Assembly (NCBI GenBank): GCA_030603445.1
Contig: JAUVXU010000001.1
Span: forward strand, 94,713 to 158,712
Direction: 5' to 3'
From: Methanomicrobia archaeon
GTDB taxonomy: Archaea > Methanobacteriota_B > Thermococci > Methanofastidiosales > NM3
DNA length: 64,000 nt
Shown here: positions 8,615-17,134 of the stretch, piece after piece
Layout: each line of letters opens with the position of its first letter
Numbering within the stretch: the first letter of the stretch is position 1
The notes under the pieces: generated by a model
The model's database searches: none
Seen by the model: only the letters and a program-made list of their open reading frames with translations
What the model was told of the DNA's origin: nothing
Position numbers and translations under genes: made by a program

Positions 8615-9016
8615 ATGAAATACTCTTTCAATTATGTGGAAAAATGGATAGATACAGATTATTTTGCTAATAAATTATTAGATATGAGTTATTTTACTAA
8701 AATTCAATTAAAAGATTACGTTTCTTACGTTTGGAACAAAGAATATGGAGATAATGTTACATATATCGAGTTAGCAAACAATAGAAATGTATCAAAACAG
8801 GCGATTTCTGATAATATACGCCTTGCAAAAGATAATATTGACAAAGCAATCTCAACTTTTATTTTAGGTATTTACGCTAATCTCATCCCGTTGGAATCTA
8901 TTGAAATATATACAGAATTTTTAGAGCTTTTGAAGGAAGCAAAAGAAAGCGAAAGTGAACGAGACTTTCAAAAAATGAGAAAAAGAATGATAAATGTTTT
9001 GGATGAATTATTGTGA
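8615..9016 (+). CDS. HTH DNA-binding protein, sigma-like helix-turn-helix, unknown family
   Basis: 133 residues from the ATG at 8615; upstream in-frame TTG and GTG codons give up to four more residues. Residues around 45-75 (TYIELANNRNVSKQAISDNIRLAKDN) read as a helix-turn-helix like the region-4/HTH-Tnp class. The C-terminal half is a Glu/Lys-rich helix. A GGTG ribosome-binding-like site lies at 8605-8608. The upstream inverted repeat over the expected transcription start suggests autoregulation. I cannot name the targets. The coding sequence is very AT-rich, like the neighbouring gene at 9057-9668. Confidence 0.6.
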   Translation: MKYSFNYVEKWIDTDYFANKLLDMSYFTKIQLKDYVSYVWNKEYGDNVTYIELANNRNVSKQAISDNIRLAKDNIDKAISTFILGIYANLIPLESIEIYTEFLELLKEAKESESERDFQKMRKRMINVLDELL

Positions 9017-9056
9017 TATCAATGATGTCATAATGATGTTATTGATGTCATCGATA
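9017..9056. repeat. Cluster of ATGATGTCA-like motifs
   Basis: The short gap contains TCAATGATGTCAT, AATGATGTTATT and TTGATGTCATCG in a row, iterations of a TGATGTCA core. Related copies occur at 9706-9716, 9778-9797 and 9811-9831. This could be a binding-site cluster or a consequence of AT-rich drift. Confidence 0.35.
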
Positions 9057-9668
9057 TTATAACTTGTTATAAATATATTCTTTCCCTTTTCGTTTTCTTG
9101 AGAGATATCCTTTTTTGTGCAGTGCTTTAAGTATTCTTGATATATGCCCTTTGGACATCTTTGTTTCTTCTACGATCATATCTGTGGTAATATTCGTTGA
9201 ATACTTACTGAGTATTTCTTCTTCGAATTCTGTTAGTGTTTCCTCGTTTTGAATTATTTCTTTTTTAGAAACTATTGGTCTTTTATTTAAGGCGAAATCT
9301 ATAAATTTTTCAGTTATTTTATTTTGGGACTCTTTTATGTCTTTTATTTCGTTTTGAACCATTTCTATTTCTTTTTTTGTTAAATTTAATTCATCTTTAT
9401 ATACAACTTTTAACATTTCATTATCCGTTTCCATTATTTTCTCTGCCAATTTATTTAGTTTGAATTCGTGTTTATCGCTTACTGTGTTAATATCTTTTAA
9501 TTCCAGTTTTATATCTTGTATCTCAGAAAATATGGTTCTTACGTCTGTTTTAAAGATTTGAAAGTCTTGGATATTTTGTTCTTCTAGCGTTGTCTTTATT
9601 ATTTCAAGTTCTTTTTCTATTTTATTGTCTTCTTTCTTTTTTAATCCCAACAATGATAATAATCCCAT
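9057..9668 (-). CDS. Coiled-coil protein with C-terminal winged helix
   Basis: 203 residues. Residues 10-130 are a long charged helix/coiled coil. Residues 143-203 form a winged helix-turn-helix (TTDMIVEETKMSKGHISRIL, then GYLSRKRKGKEYIY as the wing), of the MarR/ArsR-like type. No signal peptide or membrane segment is seen. The architecture suggests a dimeric or oligomeric DNA-binding regulator or chromatin-associated protein; the target is unknown. The gene is markedly AT-rich. Short TGATGTCA-type motifs flank it on both sides (9016-9056 and 9700-9835). Confidence 0.65.
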   Translation of the reverse strand: MGLLSLLGLKKKEDNKIEKELEIIKTTLEEQNIQDFQIFKTDVRTIFSEIQDIKLELKDINTVSDKHEFKLNKLAEKIMETDNEMLKVVYKDELNLTKKEIEMVQNEIKDIKESQNKITEKFIDFALNKRPIVSKKEIIQNEETLTEFEEEILSKYSTNITTDMIVEETKMSKGHISRILKALHKKGYLSRKRKGKEYIYNKL

Positions 9669-9804
9669 GAGTAAATAATTAATATTTTCCTATATATATC
9701 TTTCGATGATGTCATTGAAACTAGCATAATATTTGATATTTTTTTAATTAAAATGATATTTTTTAATTAAAACAATTCAATGATATCAATGATGTAATTT
9801 AATA

Positions 9805-10470
9805 TTATTTAACATCAATGATGTTATCGTGTGCGATTATTATTTTGCATGGTCGTGTGAATATACCATTTTCTACTACGCCGGGTATATTGTTTAATTT
9901 TTGTTCTAATGTTGGTGGGTCATTAATCATAATCTTTAGATCTATTATGAAGTTTCCATTATCTGAGATCACAGGCCCGTCTTTAGCTTTTGCTTCTCTT
10001 AGTATTGGTTTTCCTATTTTTTCTAATTTATTCATAACGGTGGTTAAGCTCATGGGTATAATTTCTATTGGGAGTGCAAAATTCGTTCCTAGTGTGGCAA
10101 CGAGTTTTGACTTATCAATAAGCACGTAGAATTCCTTTGCTGCATAATCTACGATTTTTTCTTGTGTTAGAGCTCCACCCCTCCCTTTTATTAGATGATT
10201 ATGTGGATTGACCTCATCTGCCCCATCAAATGCTACTTCTGGTAGGTGCTCTGGTAAACTTGTGATTCGTAGGTTATTTTCTATGCATAAATTATATGAT
10301 TGGTAAGAGGTAGGTATAGCATAAAATTCCTCCCCTTGTTCTATGCGTTTTCTTAGAGCTTTAGCATAGAGTGCTATAGTACTGCCCGTACCTAACCCAA
10401 TTACTTGCCCTTCTTTTGTTAAGTTTGCAGCATAATCAGCAACTTTCTGTTTCTGTTGTATTATATTCAT
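9805..10470 (-). CDS. rpiA: Ribose-5-phosphate isomerase A
   Basis: 221 residues, the usual length. Family motifs: GLGTGSTIALYAKAL (residues 25-39, phosphate binding), DGADEVNPHNHLIKGRGGAL (substrate loop with catalytic Asp, Glu and Lys) and a C-terminal GVVENGIFTRPC. It interconverts ribose 5-phosphate and ribulose 5-phosphate in the cytoplasm, providing the precursor for PRPP. It is divergently transcribed from the TPR/thioredoxin gene across about 44 AT-rich bases that must hold both promoters. Confidence 0.95.
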   Translation of the reverse strand: MNIIQQKQKVADYAANLTKEGQVIGLGTGSTIALYAKALRKRIEQGEEFYAIPTSYQSYNLCIENNLRITSLPEHLPEVAFDGADEVNPHNHLIKGRGGALTQEKIVDYAAKEFYVLIDKSKLVATLGTNFALPIEIIPMSLTTVMNKLEKIGKPILREAKAKDGPVISDNGNFIIDLKIMINDPPTLEQKLNNIPGVVENGIFTRPCKIIIAHDNIIDVK

Positions 10471-10514
10471 ATTGGTAAAAACATTTTTATTATTTTTATA
10501 TATATCTTATATTG

Positions 10515-12143
10515 ATGCAACATATACGATATTTTTCATTGATATTTATTTTTTTATTGTTTTTTGAATCATTCTCTTTTTGTGCATCTCTTGAATCGAA
10601 TGAAAATGTAGATTTAGCTTTGGATAGTGGAAAAATTGTAGTTTTATATTTTTGGCAATCTGATTGTTCTTCATGTGGTAGCGTAGATGTTTCTATGACA
10701 TCTATAGAAACAATGTATGGCGATAGTATTGTTCTTTTCAGGCTTAATTTAGATCAAGGGGAAATTGTGTTAGAAACACGTTATTCTGTCAGCGTTACCC
10801 CAACTGTTGTTATTTTTGATAGTTTAGGTAGAATTTTTGATACTTTGGCGGGTGCTAAAACCTTATCTTATTACATTGATCGCATTGATGCAGCATTTGC
10901 TGCAGAGGGGGGATTTAGAGATGAGGCCAATAAATATTATGACAATGCTTTACTCTTTTTTAATATTGAAAAGTATTCCAATGCAAAACAGTACTTTACG
11001 AAGGCACGTGAATTGTATTCAAAAATAGGCGATGTTACTAAGACCATATTATGTGACCAGTTTATTCAGAAATCCGATAAATATATGGATGCAGCATTAT
11101 ATTTGGAACAGGCCGATGATAATTTTTTGGAAGAAGATTACCTACTTGCTAAATCTAATTATAATGTTGCTTTATCTTATTATTTGAATTTAAACGATTT
11201 AGATAAGATGGATTATTGTAGTTTACAAATTGATAAATGTGATTTGTATCCCTCTCTTGAAGAGAATATGATTATTGCACAAAGGTATGTGTATGAACAT
11301 AAATATGCATCTGCAAAAGTAGCTTTAATAGAAATTCGCAATGGATATGAGCAGTTAGGTGAGACAGAGAAAGTTGTTGAAATAGAAAATACTATCAAAT
11401 TATGTAGCGACTATATCTTAGCAAACCAATATTTTTCAGATGCGACTGTAGCAATTAATAACAAAAATTACGAAGTTGCAATTTCTAATTTTAATGAAGC
11501 AAAAAATATCTATATTTCTTATGGCGACGAGGAAAAAATAATGTTATGTGACCAAAACATTGCTATTGCAAATCAATTATTGGAATTGCAGGTATCAATT
11601 ACGCCCCCCCCTGCTGGTTTAGGAACGGATTACAGTAAGTATTATCCTTATGTGGCATTCATAGTATTTTGTGTATTAATTATAGGCGGAATAATAATAT
11701 ATTATACTAAAAGAAAAAAGAATAAATCTGGTGTTTCATCTTCTTCAAAAGTCCCTGCAATTGACAGAATATCTAAACAGTTGGATATTTCTTTTGATAA
11801 AAATACAATTGAAGAAGCAGAAATTCTAAGCGAAGAGGAGGATAAAGAACCGTCTTTTATACCCGAGGACCCGTTTAATTCTTATAAAAGTACTACTATT
11901 GAAGCAAAAAATGAGCTTCTTTCTAACTTTTTACAGTGGGCAGAAGAGCTTGTTAAAGAACTCGATAATGCAAATTCAAAGGATTATTTTATATATCGTG
12001 ACAAATTGGATCAATTGTATTCTTTTTTCACACGTTCTTTTAGCTCGGATGAAGCATATCTTGACAAAGACCTACTTTCCTTGGTAAATGAACGCATTCA
12101 TATTTGTCAAACAAAGCTTACTGACTTGATAGACATAATATGA
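10515..12143 (+). CDS. Secreted/membrane thioredoxin-TPR protein
   Basis: 542 residues from the ATG at 10515. A signal peptide (about 1-24, FLLFFESFSFCAS) is followed by a thioredoxin domain (VVLYFWQSDCSSCGSV with a CxxC, then VTPTVVIF carrying the cis-Pro). Several tetratricopeptide repeats follow (about residues 130-350, recurring NKYYDNALLFF and KYSNAKQYFTKA-type helices), then a transmembrane helix (about 375-395), a basic KRKKNK stop-transfer and a 140-residue acidic cytoplasmic tail. I infer an extracytoplasmic redox/scaffold protein with an internal signalling or docking tail. The TPR-plus-membrane-helix design recurs in the gene at 23132-24565. trm1 starts ten bases downstream, so the two may be co-transcribed. 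Confidence 0.75.
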   Translation: MQHIRYFSLIFIFLLFFESFSFCASLESNENVDLALDSGKIVVLYFWQSDCSSCGSVDVSMTSIETMYGDSIVLFRLNLDQGEIVLETRYSVSVTPTVVIFDSLGRIFDTLAGAKTLSYYIDRIDAAFAAEGGFRDEANKYYDNALLFFNIEKYSNAKQYFTKARELYSKIGDVTKTILCDQFIQKSDKYMDAALYLEQADDNFLEEDYLLAKSNYNVALSYYLNLNDLDKMDYCSLQIDKCDLYPSLEENMIIAQRYVYEHKYASAKVALIEIRNGYEQLGETEKVVEIENTIKLCSDYILANQYFSDATVAINNKNYEVAISNFNEAKNIYISYGDEEKIMLCDQNIAIANQLLELQVSITPPPAGLGTDYSKYYPYVAFIVFCVLIIGGIIIYYTKRKKNKSGVSSSSKVPAIDRISKQLDISFDKNTIEEAEILSEEEDKEPSFIPEDPFNSYKSTTIEAKNELLSNFLQWAEELVKELDNANSKDYFIYRDKLDQLYSFFTRSFSSDEAYLDKDLLSLVNERIHICQTKLTDLIDII

Positions 12144-12153
12144 GGCCATAATA

Positions 12154-13254
12154 ATGTTAGAGTTCACTGAAGGTAAGGCAGTAATTTCTGTACCCAAATT
12201 TGACAAAATTACTTCACGCAATGCAGTTTTCTATAATCCCCTCATGTATTTTAATAGAGATATTTCTGTGCTATTTGTTGATGGCCTATCTGATGATTAT
12301 ACTATCCTTTGTGGCATGGCAGGTACAGGTATTCGTCCTTTAAGATATTTTTTGGAATCACGAAAGCGTGTTTTTGCCAATGATATAAATCCACGCGCTG
12401 CTGATATTATTAAGAAAAATGCAAAGAAAAACAATGTTATTTTGGAATATTTTAATGAGGATTTCAATGTATTAAAGGGCAAGTATGATATTATTGATAT
12501 AGACCCATTCGGATCACCGGCAAGATATATGTCTGCTGGCATGCGCATGCTGCGAAAAGAGGGATATATATTTGCAACTGCAACAGATACTGCAGCGCTT
12601 TGCGGCTCTTCCCAAAAATCATGCCTGCGTAAGTATGGTGCCCACCCCTTAAAAACACATTATTGTCATGAGACCGGACTTCGAATCCTTATAGGCACAA
12701 TTGTGAGTGATGCGGCCAGGTGGGGATATGGTGCTACCCCACAACTTTGTTTTTATAAAGATCATTATATGCGGGTGCATGTTAAAATGGTAAAAGGAAA
12801 GCGACGCGCTGTTACTTCTATGAAACAGCTTGGTTTTATTAATCATTGTTGGTCGTGTCTTGATAGGTCCTTTTCTACAAAACCGGTAAGTGTTTGCAAG
12901 TGTGGTAACAATTACGCACACGCATATCCTGTGTGGGGAGGCCCCATAAATGATAATGATGTAATTGAGCGCATGCTATCTGGAATTGAAAATTCATCAA
13001 TTGATAATAAGGAACAAATAGAGAATTTTCTTTTAACCCTTAAATCTGAAGTTGATATACCCTTCCATTGGGACGCTCATGAGATTTCTTCATATTTGAA
13101 GATCCCTGCCCCAAAAATGGAGAAAATTCTTGAAGTTCTTGATAAAGAGGGGCACGAAAGCTCAAAAACACACTTTTCGCCTACAGCATTCAAGACTCGG
13201 GCAACGATTCAGCAGCTGTCTCGTCTGTTTCGTGATGAAACCCTTTTCCGATAA
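12154..13254 (+). CDS. trm1: tRNA (guanine26-N2/N2)-dimethyltransferase Trm1
   Basis: 366 residues. N-terminal TSRNAVFYNPLMYFNRD is the family opening. The SAM-binding motif GMAGTGIRPLRYF, then FANDINPRA, the catalytic IDPFGSPARYM and HETGLRILIG follow. A Zn-binding set lies near residues 231-250 (HCWSCLDR, VCKCGN). It methylates G26 of tRNAs using SAM in the cytoplasm. The gene converges on rlmE and overlaps it by 65 bases at the 3' end. Confidence 0.95.
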   Translation: MLEFTEGKAVISVPKFDKITSRNAVFYNPLMYFNRDISVLFVDGLSDDYTILCGMAGTGIRPLRYFLESRKRVFANDINPRAADIIKKNAKKNNVILEYFNEDFNVLKGKYDIIDIDPFGSPARYMSAGMRMLRKEGYIFATATDTAALCGSSQKSCLRKYGAHPLKTHYCHETGLRILIGTIVSDAARWGYGATPQLCFYKDHYMRVHVKMVKGKRRAVTSMKQLGFINHCWSCLDRSFSTKPVSVCKCGNNYAHAYPVWGGPINDNDVIERMLSGIENSSIDNKEQIENFLLTLKSEVDIPFHWDAHEISSYLKIPAPKMEKILEVLDKEGHESSKTHFSPTAFKTRATIQQLSRLFRDETLFR

Positions 13255-13816
13255 AGTATATCTCCGCACTTCTTTTCCTTGTAGAAGGAGGACGGAAGCG
13301 CTTGGAGTAACCAAAAGAATTTTTTATATCCATAAACAGCTCTTCACTTTCTTGGCTTTGAAATACTTTGGTAAGAAAGTTACCCCCTGTTTTTAGTGTA
13401 CCCCTTGCTATTTCGAGTGATTGCATAGATAAGATGGCCGAACGTGACCTATCCAGGTCCACAATCCCAGTAGTTTTAGGGGCGATATCTGAAATGACAC
13501 ATCCCACATTTCCGGCCGTAGATAATATTAGGTCAACTGTTTTTTCGTCTGTAATGTCTCCTTGTAGTATTGTTATGTTCTTGTTGGCCAATGGTTTCAT
13601 TTCTAAAATATCAACACTGATAACGCGCCCTTCAGGGCCTACAAGTTCTGATGCCACCTGGGACCAGCCCCCGGGTGCAGCGCCAATGTCTACAACAGTT
13701 GTCCCTTTCTTAATTATTTTAAATTTGTTATTTATCTGCTGCAGCTTGTAAGCTGATCTTGCCCGATACCCTTGTAATTTTGCTTCTTTATGATAATGAT
13801 CTTTTTTTTCGTACAC
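13190..13816 (-). CDS. rlmE: 23S rRNA 2'-O-ribose methyltransferase RlmE (FtsJ/RrmJ family)
   Basis: 208 residues. YRARSAYKLQQI provides the first catalytic Lys, VVDIGAAPGGWSQVA is the SAM-binding glycine loop, DIAPKTTGIVDLD carries the catalytic Asp and GGNFLTKVFQ the second Lys: the FtsJ K-D-K set. It methylates a ribose in the A-loop of large-subunit rRNA; a tRNA target is possible in archaea. The end overlaps trm1 on the other strand. The last 20 residues (HHETDETAAESLPES) extend beyond the conserved fold and lie in that overlap. Confidence 0.92.
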   Translation of the reverse strand: MYEKKDHYHKEAKLQGYRARSAYKLQQINNKFKIIKKGTTVVDIGAAPGGWSQVASELVGPEGRVISVDILEMKPLANKNITILQGDITDEKTVDLILSTAGNVGCVISDIAPKTTGIVDLDRSRSAILSMQSLEIARGTLKTGGNFLTKVFQSQESEELFMDIKNSFGYSKRFRPPSTRKRSAEIYFIGKGFHHETDETAAESLPES

Positions 13817-13930
13817 ACTTTCACCTGTTCCTGCGGTCCTTTTATCATTTTCTATTATTATTTTATCTCAACCGAGTCTTCAATAAACAAAATCGGCAGA
13901 TATTTATGATAATATGAGCTAATAATATAG

Positions 13931-14494
13931 ATGCGCCTGAAAGCAGAAATAAGGATCCTTGGCATAGATGATGCTTTTTTTAACTCCAATGATGACAATG
14001 TGCTTATTATTGGTGTTATTTTTCGTGGAGGATTCTGGATAGATGGCCTATTATCCACAACAATTGCAGTAGATGGCCTAGACGCCACAGATAAGCTAAT
14101 AGACATGGTCAACTACTCAAAATATAAGGATCTGCGCATAATCATGCTTTCGGGCGTTACATTTGGAGGTTTCAATGTTGTTGACATAGCGAGGCTTTCA
14201 GAAGAAACAGGATTACCTGTAATTGCAGTCACAGAGAGGCACCCTAATTTTGATAAAATATATTCTGCCGTACAAAATGTGTCAAAACCACAAGAACGGA
14301 TTGATATAATGAAACGCGCAGGAGACGTTTATCATGCCCATAATGAAGTATGTTTTCAAGTGCATGGCATAGATGTTGTAACTGCCAGGTCATTAATAAG
14401 AAAGACAAGCACACACTCCAATATTCCAGAACCATTGAGAGTGAGCCATATTATAGCTTCTGGATTGACGCGTGGCGAGGCTTCCAAGAGATAA
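13931..14494 (+). CDS. DUF99 (UPF0215) family protein, endonuclease V-like fold
   Basis: 187 residues. Diagnostic motifs are ILGIDDAFF (residues 9-17), VIFRGGFWIDG and MLSGVTFGGFNVVDI (76-90). DUF99 is an archaeal family distantly related to endonuclease V and thought to act on nucleic acids, without a settled function. D13 and D14 could be metal ligands. It stands alone after rlmE and precedes the signal-peptidase operon by 71 bases. Confidence 0.85.
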   Translation: MRLKAEIRILGIDDAFFNSNDDNVLIIGVIFRGGFWIDGLLSTTIAVDGLDATDKLIDMVNYSKYKDLRIIMLSGVTFGGFNVVDIARLSEETGLPVIAVTERHPNFDKIYSAVQNVSKPQERIDIMKRAGDVYHAHNEVCFQVHGIDVVTARSLIRKTSTHSNIPEPLRVSHIIASGLTRGEASKR

Positions 14495-14524
14495 GTTTAG
14501 GGCCAGTCCAGAGCATTAAAAGTA

Positions 14525-14540
14525 ACCGAAAGTTTTTAAT
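14525..14540 (+). promoter_or_regulatory. BRE/TATA promoter of the signal peptidase operon
   Basis: ACCGAAAGTTTTTAAT combines a CGAAA-type BRE with a TTTTTAAT TATA element. The ATG at 14566 lies 26 bases downstream, which implies a near-leaderless transcript. The same ACCGAAAGTTTTT core recurs at 63965. Confidence 0.6.
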
Positions 14541-14565
14541 TAGTTAAGGATGGTTCGATATTATA

Positions 14566-15123
14566 ATGGCTAATGCTAAGAAAGAATTAAAAGAAGTGCT
14601 AAAAGGCATCCTCTTGGCAATTATCATATACTTTGTCATACAAGTTTCCCTTGTTGTTTCTACAGGTGTGGATAATCCTATTTCAGTTGTTATATCCGGG
14701 AGCATGGATCACAAGGGATATGATTTTGATCAGTGGTGGGACATAAAGGAAAGCGAATATCATAATTATGGTATAAATAAAGATATGTTCGAGTTATTTC
14801 CTTGCACCAATGGATTTTCTAAGGGAGACCTTCTTTTAATAAAAAGTATACACCCCACTAATATCAAGGTCGGCGATGTTATAGTATTCCAAAGGGAGAA
14901 TGATTCTATTCCAATCGTACATAGGGTGGTGCATATCTCTATGTATCAAGACGTGTTGTATTTCCTTACTAAAGGAGATTATAATCCTGTGGCAGATAAT
15001 TATTATAGTGGCAGCATTCAGGGCATAAACGAAGAGCATGTAATTGGCAAAGTTCGTAGCGTCTTTCCAGATATAGGCAACATAACACTTTGGTTTAGAG
15101 GGGTTTTAGGACAAGATGCATAA
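14566..15123 (+). CDS. Signal peptidase I, archaeal/ER type (S26B)
   Basis: 185 residues. A transmembrane helix (about 14-33) is followed by VVISGSMDH, in which S46 is the nucleophile of the SGSM motif. VGDVIVFQR and IPIVHRVV (H119) match the Ser-His type found in archaea and the ER, rather than the bacterial Ser-Lys dyad. GDYNPVAD supplies a conserved Asp. It removes signal peptides from exported proteins, several of which are in this window. An insertion of about 30 residues separates the Ser and GD motifs. The following Nudix gene overlaps it by eight bases. Confidence 0.85.
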   Translation: MANAKKELKEVLKGILLAIIIYFVIQVSLVVSTGVDNPISVVISGSMDHKGYDFDQWWDIKESEYHNYGINKDMFELFPCTNGFSKGDLLLIKSIHPTNIKVGDVIVFQRENDSIPIVHRVVHISMYQDVLYFLTKGDYNPVADNYYSGSIQGINEEHVIGKVRSVFPDIGNITLWFRGVLGQDA

Positions 15124-15550
15124 ACAAAAACGGCCTTCATTGGCAGTAGATGGTTTTTTGACCGACGGAAAATACATACTGCTCATACGCCGTAAAAATC
15201 CGCCATACGAATCTTTCTGGGCTTTACCAGGCGGTTTTGTAGAATACGGGGAAACGGTCGAAAATGCCGTTATAAGGGAAATAAAGGAGGAAACAGGGCT
15301 TGTTATTTTTGCCCCAATTCTAATAGGGGTGTTCTCTAAGAAGAATAGAGATCCTCGTGGCCATGTGGTGTCATGCGCTTTTTTGTGCAATCATACCCTA
15401 GAGAACTTCTCACCAGGCAGCGATGCAGCAGATGCTAGAATATTTGAGCTTGGCAACATGCCAAAGAACATCGCATTTGATCATCAGGACATAATCAAGC
15501 AAGGCAAAAAACTTTTAAATGGTTCTGGCTATTTTATGAATATAAAATAG
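15116..15550 (+). CDS. Nudix hydrolase
   Basis: 144 residues with a full Nudix box: G40-x5-E46-x7-R54-E55-I-K-E58-E59-T-G61-L. An ALPGGFVEYGE start and short length fit the ADP-ribose pyrophosphatase/MutT-like group that cleaves nucleoside diphosphate derivatives. The substrate cannot be read. It overlaps the signal peptidase gene by eight bases and is 16 bases from the lipid synthase gene, so it belongs to the same transcript. Confidence 0.88.
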   Translation: MHKQKRPSLAVDGFLTDGKYILLIRRKNPPYESFWALPGGFVEYGETVENAVIREIKEETGLVIFAPILIGVFSKKNRDPRGHVVSCAFLCNHTLENFSPGSDAADARIFELGNMPKNIAFDHQDIIKQGKKLLNGSGYFMNIK

Positions 15551-15566
15551 TTGGTCGTTTGTCAGC

Positions 15567-16145
15567 ATGTTAGCTCGGTATAGGGGATCTTATCAAAGAA
15601 TATTTTCTGGAATAGGCAGCTTAATGGCCAAAACAGGCCTTTCTCCAAACACATTCACGATACTGTCCCTAGTACCTGCAACAATAATGGGATACTTTTT
15701 TTATACTGGAAATGTATGGTTGGGTCTTCTGTTTTTTATTGTAACATCTTTTGTGGATGTAATTGACGGCAGTGTTGCAAGGGCAACTGGCAAAGTGAGC
15801 GTTTTTGGAAAGGTGCTAGACCATACAATCGACCGTTACACCGAGTTTATTTTAATTGGCGGCATTGTCATGGGAGGACTTGCATCGTTCTTTTCAGGAT
15901 GTTTTGCAATATCCGGGATGATAATGGCTTCGTATGTACGCGCAAAGGCCGAGTCTGAAGGCGCCAAGAATTGCGATATTGGTTTTATGGACAGGGCTGA
16001 AAAGCTAATTATAATAATGATAGGATGCATTGTACTAAATTGGAATGATGCTTCGTTGGAGTATGCTTTGATAATTGTTGGCTTGCTTTCGCATGTCACC
16101 GTCGTCCAACGGTTATTATATACAAAAAAACAGTTTGAGGTTTAA
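15567..16145 (+). CDS. CDP-alcohol phosphatidyltransferase, probable archaetidylinositol-phosphate synthase
   Basis: 192 residues, integral membrane. The CDP-alcohol motif is complete: D64-x2-D67-G-x2-A-R-x8-G81-x3-D85-x3-D89, with several hydrophobic helices around it. Family members join a CDP-activated lipid to an alcohol phosphate. The archaeal short form, together with an inositol-1-phosphate synthase at 29325, makes archaetidylinositol-phosphate synthase the best guess. It is two bases upstream of the PfkB kinase gene, hence co-transcribed. Confidence 0.8.
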   Translation: MLARYRGSYQRIFSGIGSLMAKTGLSPNTFTILSLVPATIMGYFFYTGNVWLGLLFFIVTSFVDVIDGSVARATGKVSVFGKVLDHTIDRYTEFILIGGIVMGGLASFFSGCFAISGMIMASYVRAKAESEGAKNCDIGFMDRAEKLIIIMIGCIVLNWNDASLEYALIIVGLLSHVTVVQRLLYTKKQFEV

Positions 16146-16147
16146 TT

Positions 16148-17047
16148 ATGATAGTCGCTGTAGGCAACCCAGTTTATGATAATATAAATACCCCATATAC
16201 TTCCACAGGAGGCAGGGTCCTGTCGGGATGTTCCACAAACACATGCATCATTGATTCCCTTTTGGGGATGAAATGTGCATTAACAGGATGTGTAGGGGAG
16301 GACTTCAGGCACAGATTTGAGGAAGATCTTGCTTCATTTAAGATAGAACATGTAGTACAGCCTTCAGGTGAAACAGGCGGATTCGATTTGGATTATGATG
16401 TTTCAGGGGATAGAAAACTAAACTTGCTTGGCATAGCGGACCCTATCAAATACTTTCCTGAGAAATACCTTTCAGCAGATACCATAGTTATAGGCCCGAT
16501 ACTAGGGGAAGTATCCTATGAACTCCTAAGAGATATACGCGATAAGGCAGATGGATTAATATTTCTTGATCCCCAGGGTTTTGTAAGGCAGATAAGGGAC
16601 AAGAAGGCAATACGCATAGAGAATCCACATATAAAAGAGATAGTCGCTTCAGTAGATATAGTGAAACCCAACGAGTATGAGGCAAAGATAATGACAGGGT
16701 TTGACGCGCACAAGGAGACTAAAAAAATATGCGAGACGCTCTACTCATGGGGGGCAAATATTGCTATTGTCACCCTTGGTGAGGCAGGGTCCATGATATA
16801 TGACGGCGACGAGTTTATCAAAATCCCCGCATACGAAACGTTTGCAAAGGATCCAACAGGTGCCGGAGATACTTATATGGGCGGATTTATTTTTGAGTAT
16901 TTCAATAAGAAAGACCTGCTTGACGTGGGGCTTTTTGCATCATGCACCTCTTCGATAGTAGTTGAGAACGTCGGCCCAAACTTTCCTATAACAGAAGGAG
17001 AGATACGAAGACGCGTTGAAGTGCTAAAGGACAAATATAATCTTTGA
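16148..17047 (+). CDS. PfkB family carbohydrate/nucleoside kinase
   Basis: 299 residues. N-terminal GGRVLSGCSTNTC resembles the substrate-binding GG motif. The C-terminal signature KDPTGAGDTYMGGF (near residues 237-250) carries the anion hole and catalytic Asp of PfkB kinases, and IVTLGEAGSMIYD is the usual strand before it. It phosphorylates a sugar or nucleoside with ATP; the substrate is not identified. Next to a lipid inositol-phosphate gene, a sugar or inositol kinase is possible but unsupported. It is the last gene of the operon that begins at 14566. Confidence 0.85.
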   Translation: MIVAVGNPVYDNINTPYTSTGGRVLSGCSTNTCIIDSLLGMKCALTGCVGEDFRHRFEEDLASFKIEHVVQPSGETGGFDLDYDVSGDRKLNLLGIADPIKYFPEKYLSADTIVIGPILGEVSYELLRDIRDKADGLIFLDPQGFVRQIRDKKAIRIENPHIKEIVASVDIVKPNEYEAKIMTGFDAHKETKKICETLYSWGANIAIVTLGEAGSMIYDGDEFIKIPAYETFAKDPTGAGDTYMGGFIFEYFNKKDLLDVGLFASCTSSIVVENVGPNFPITEGEIRRRVEVLKDKYNL

Positions 17048-17134
17048 ATCTAAATAAATCCTAGAAAAGCATATATTTTTTTAATAGAAAAATTTAAATG
17101 TATTTTTAGGATAACTAATATGGGTTGATTTTCC

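Noticed and set aside
9017-9835. CRISPR-like array suggested by repeated TGATGTCA
   Set aside because: Motif is too short and spacing irregular; no unique spacers and no cas genes in the window.
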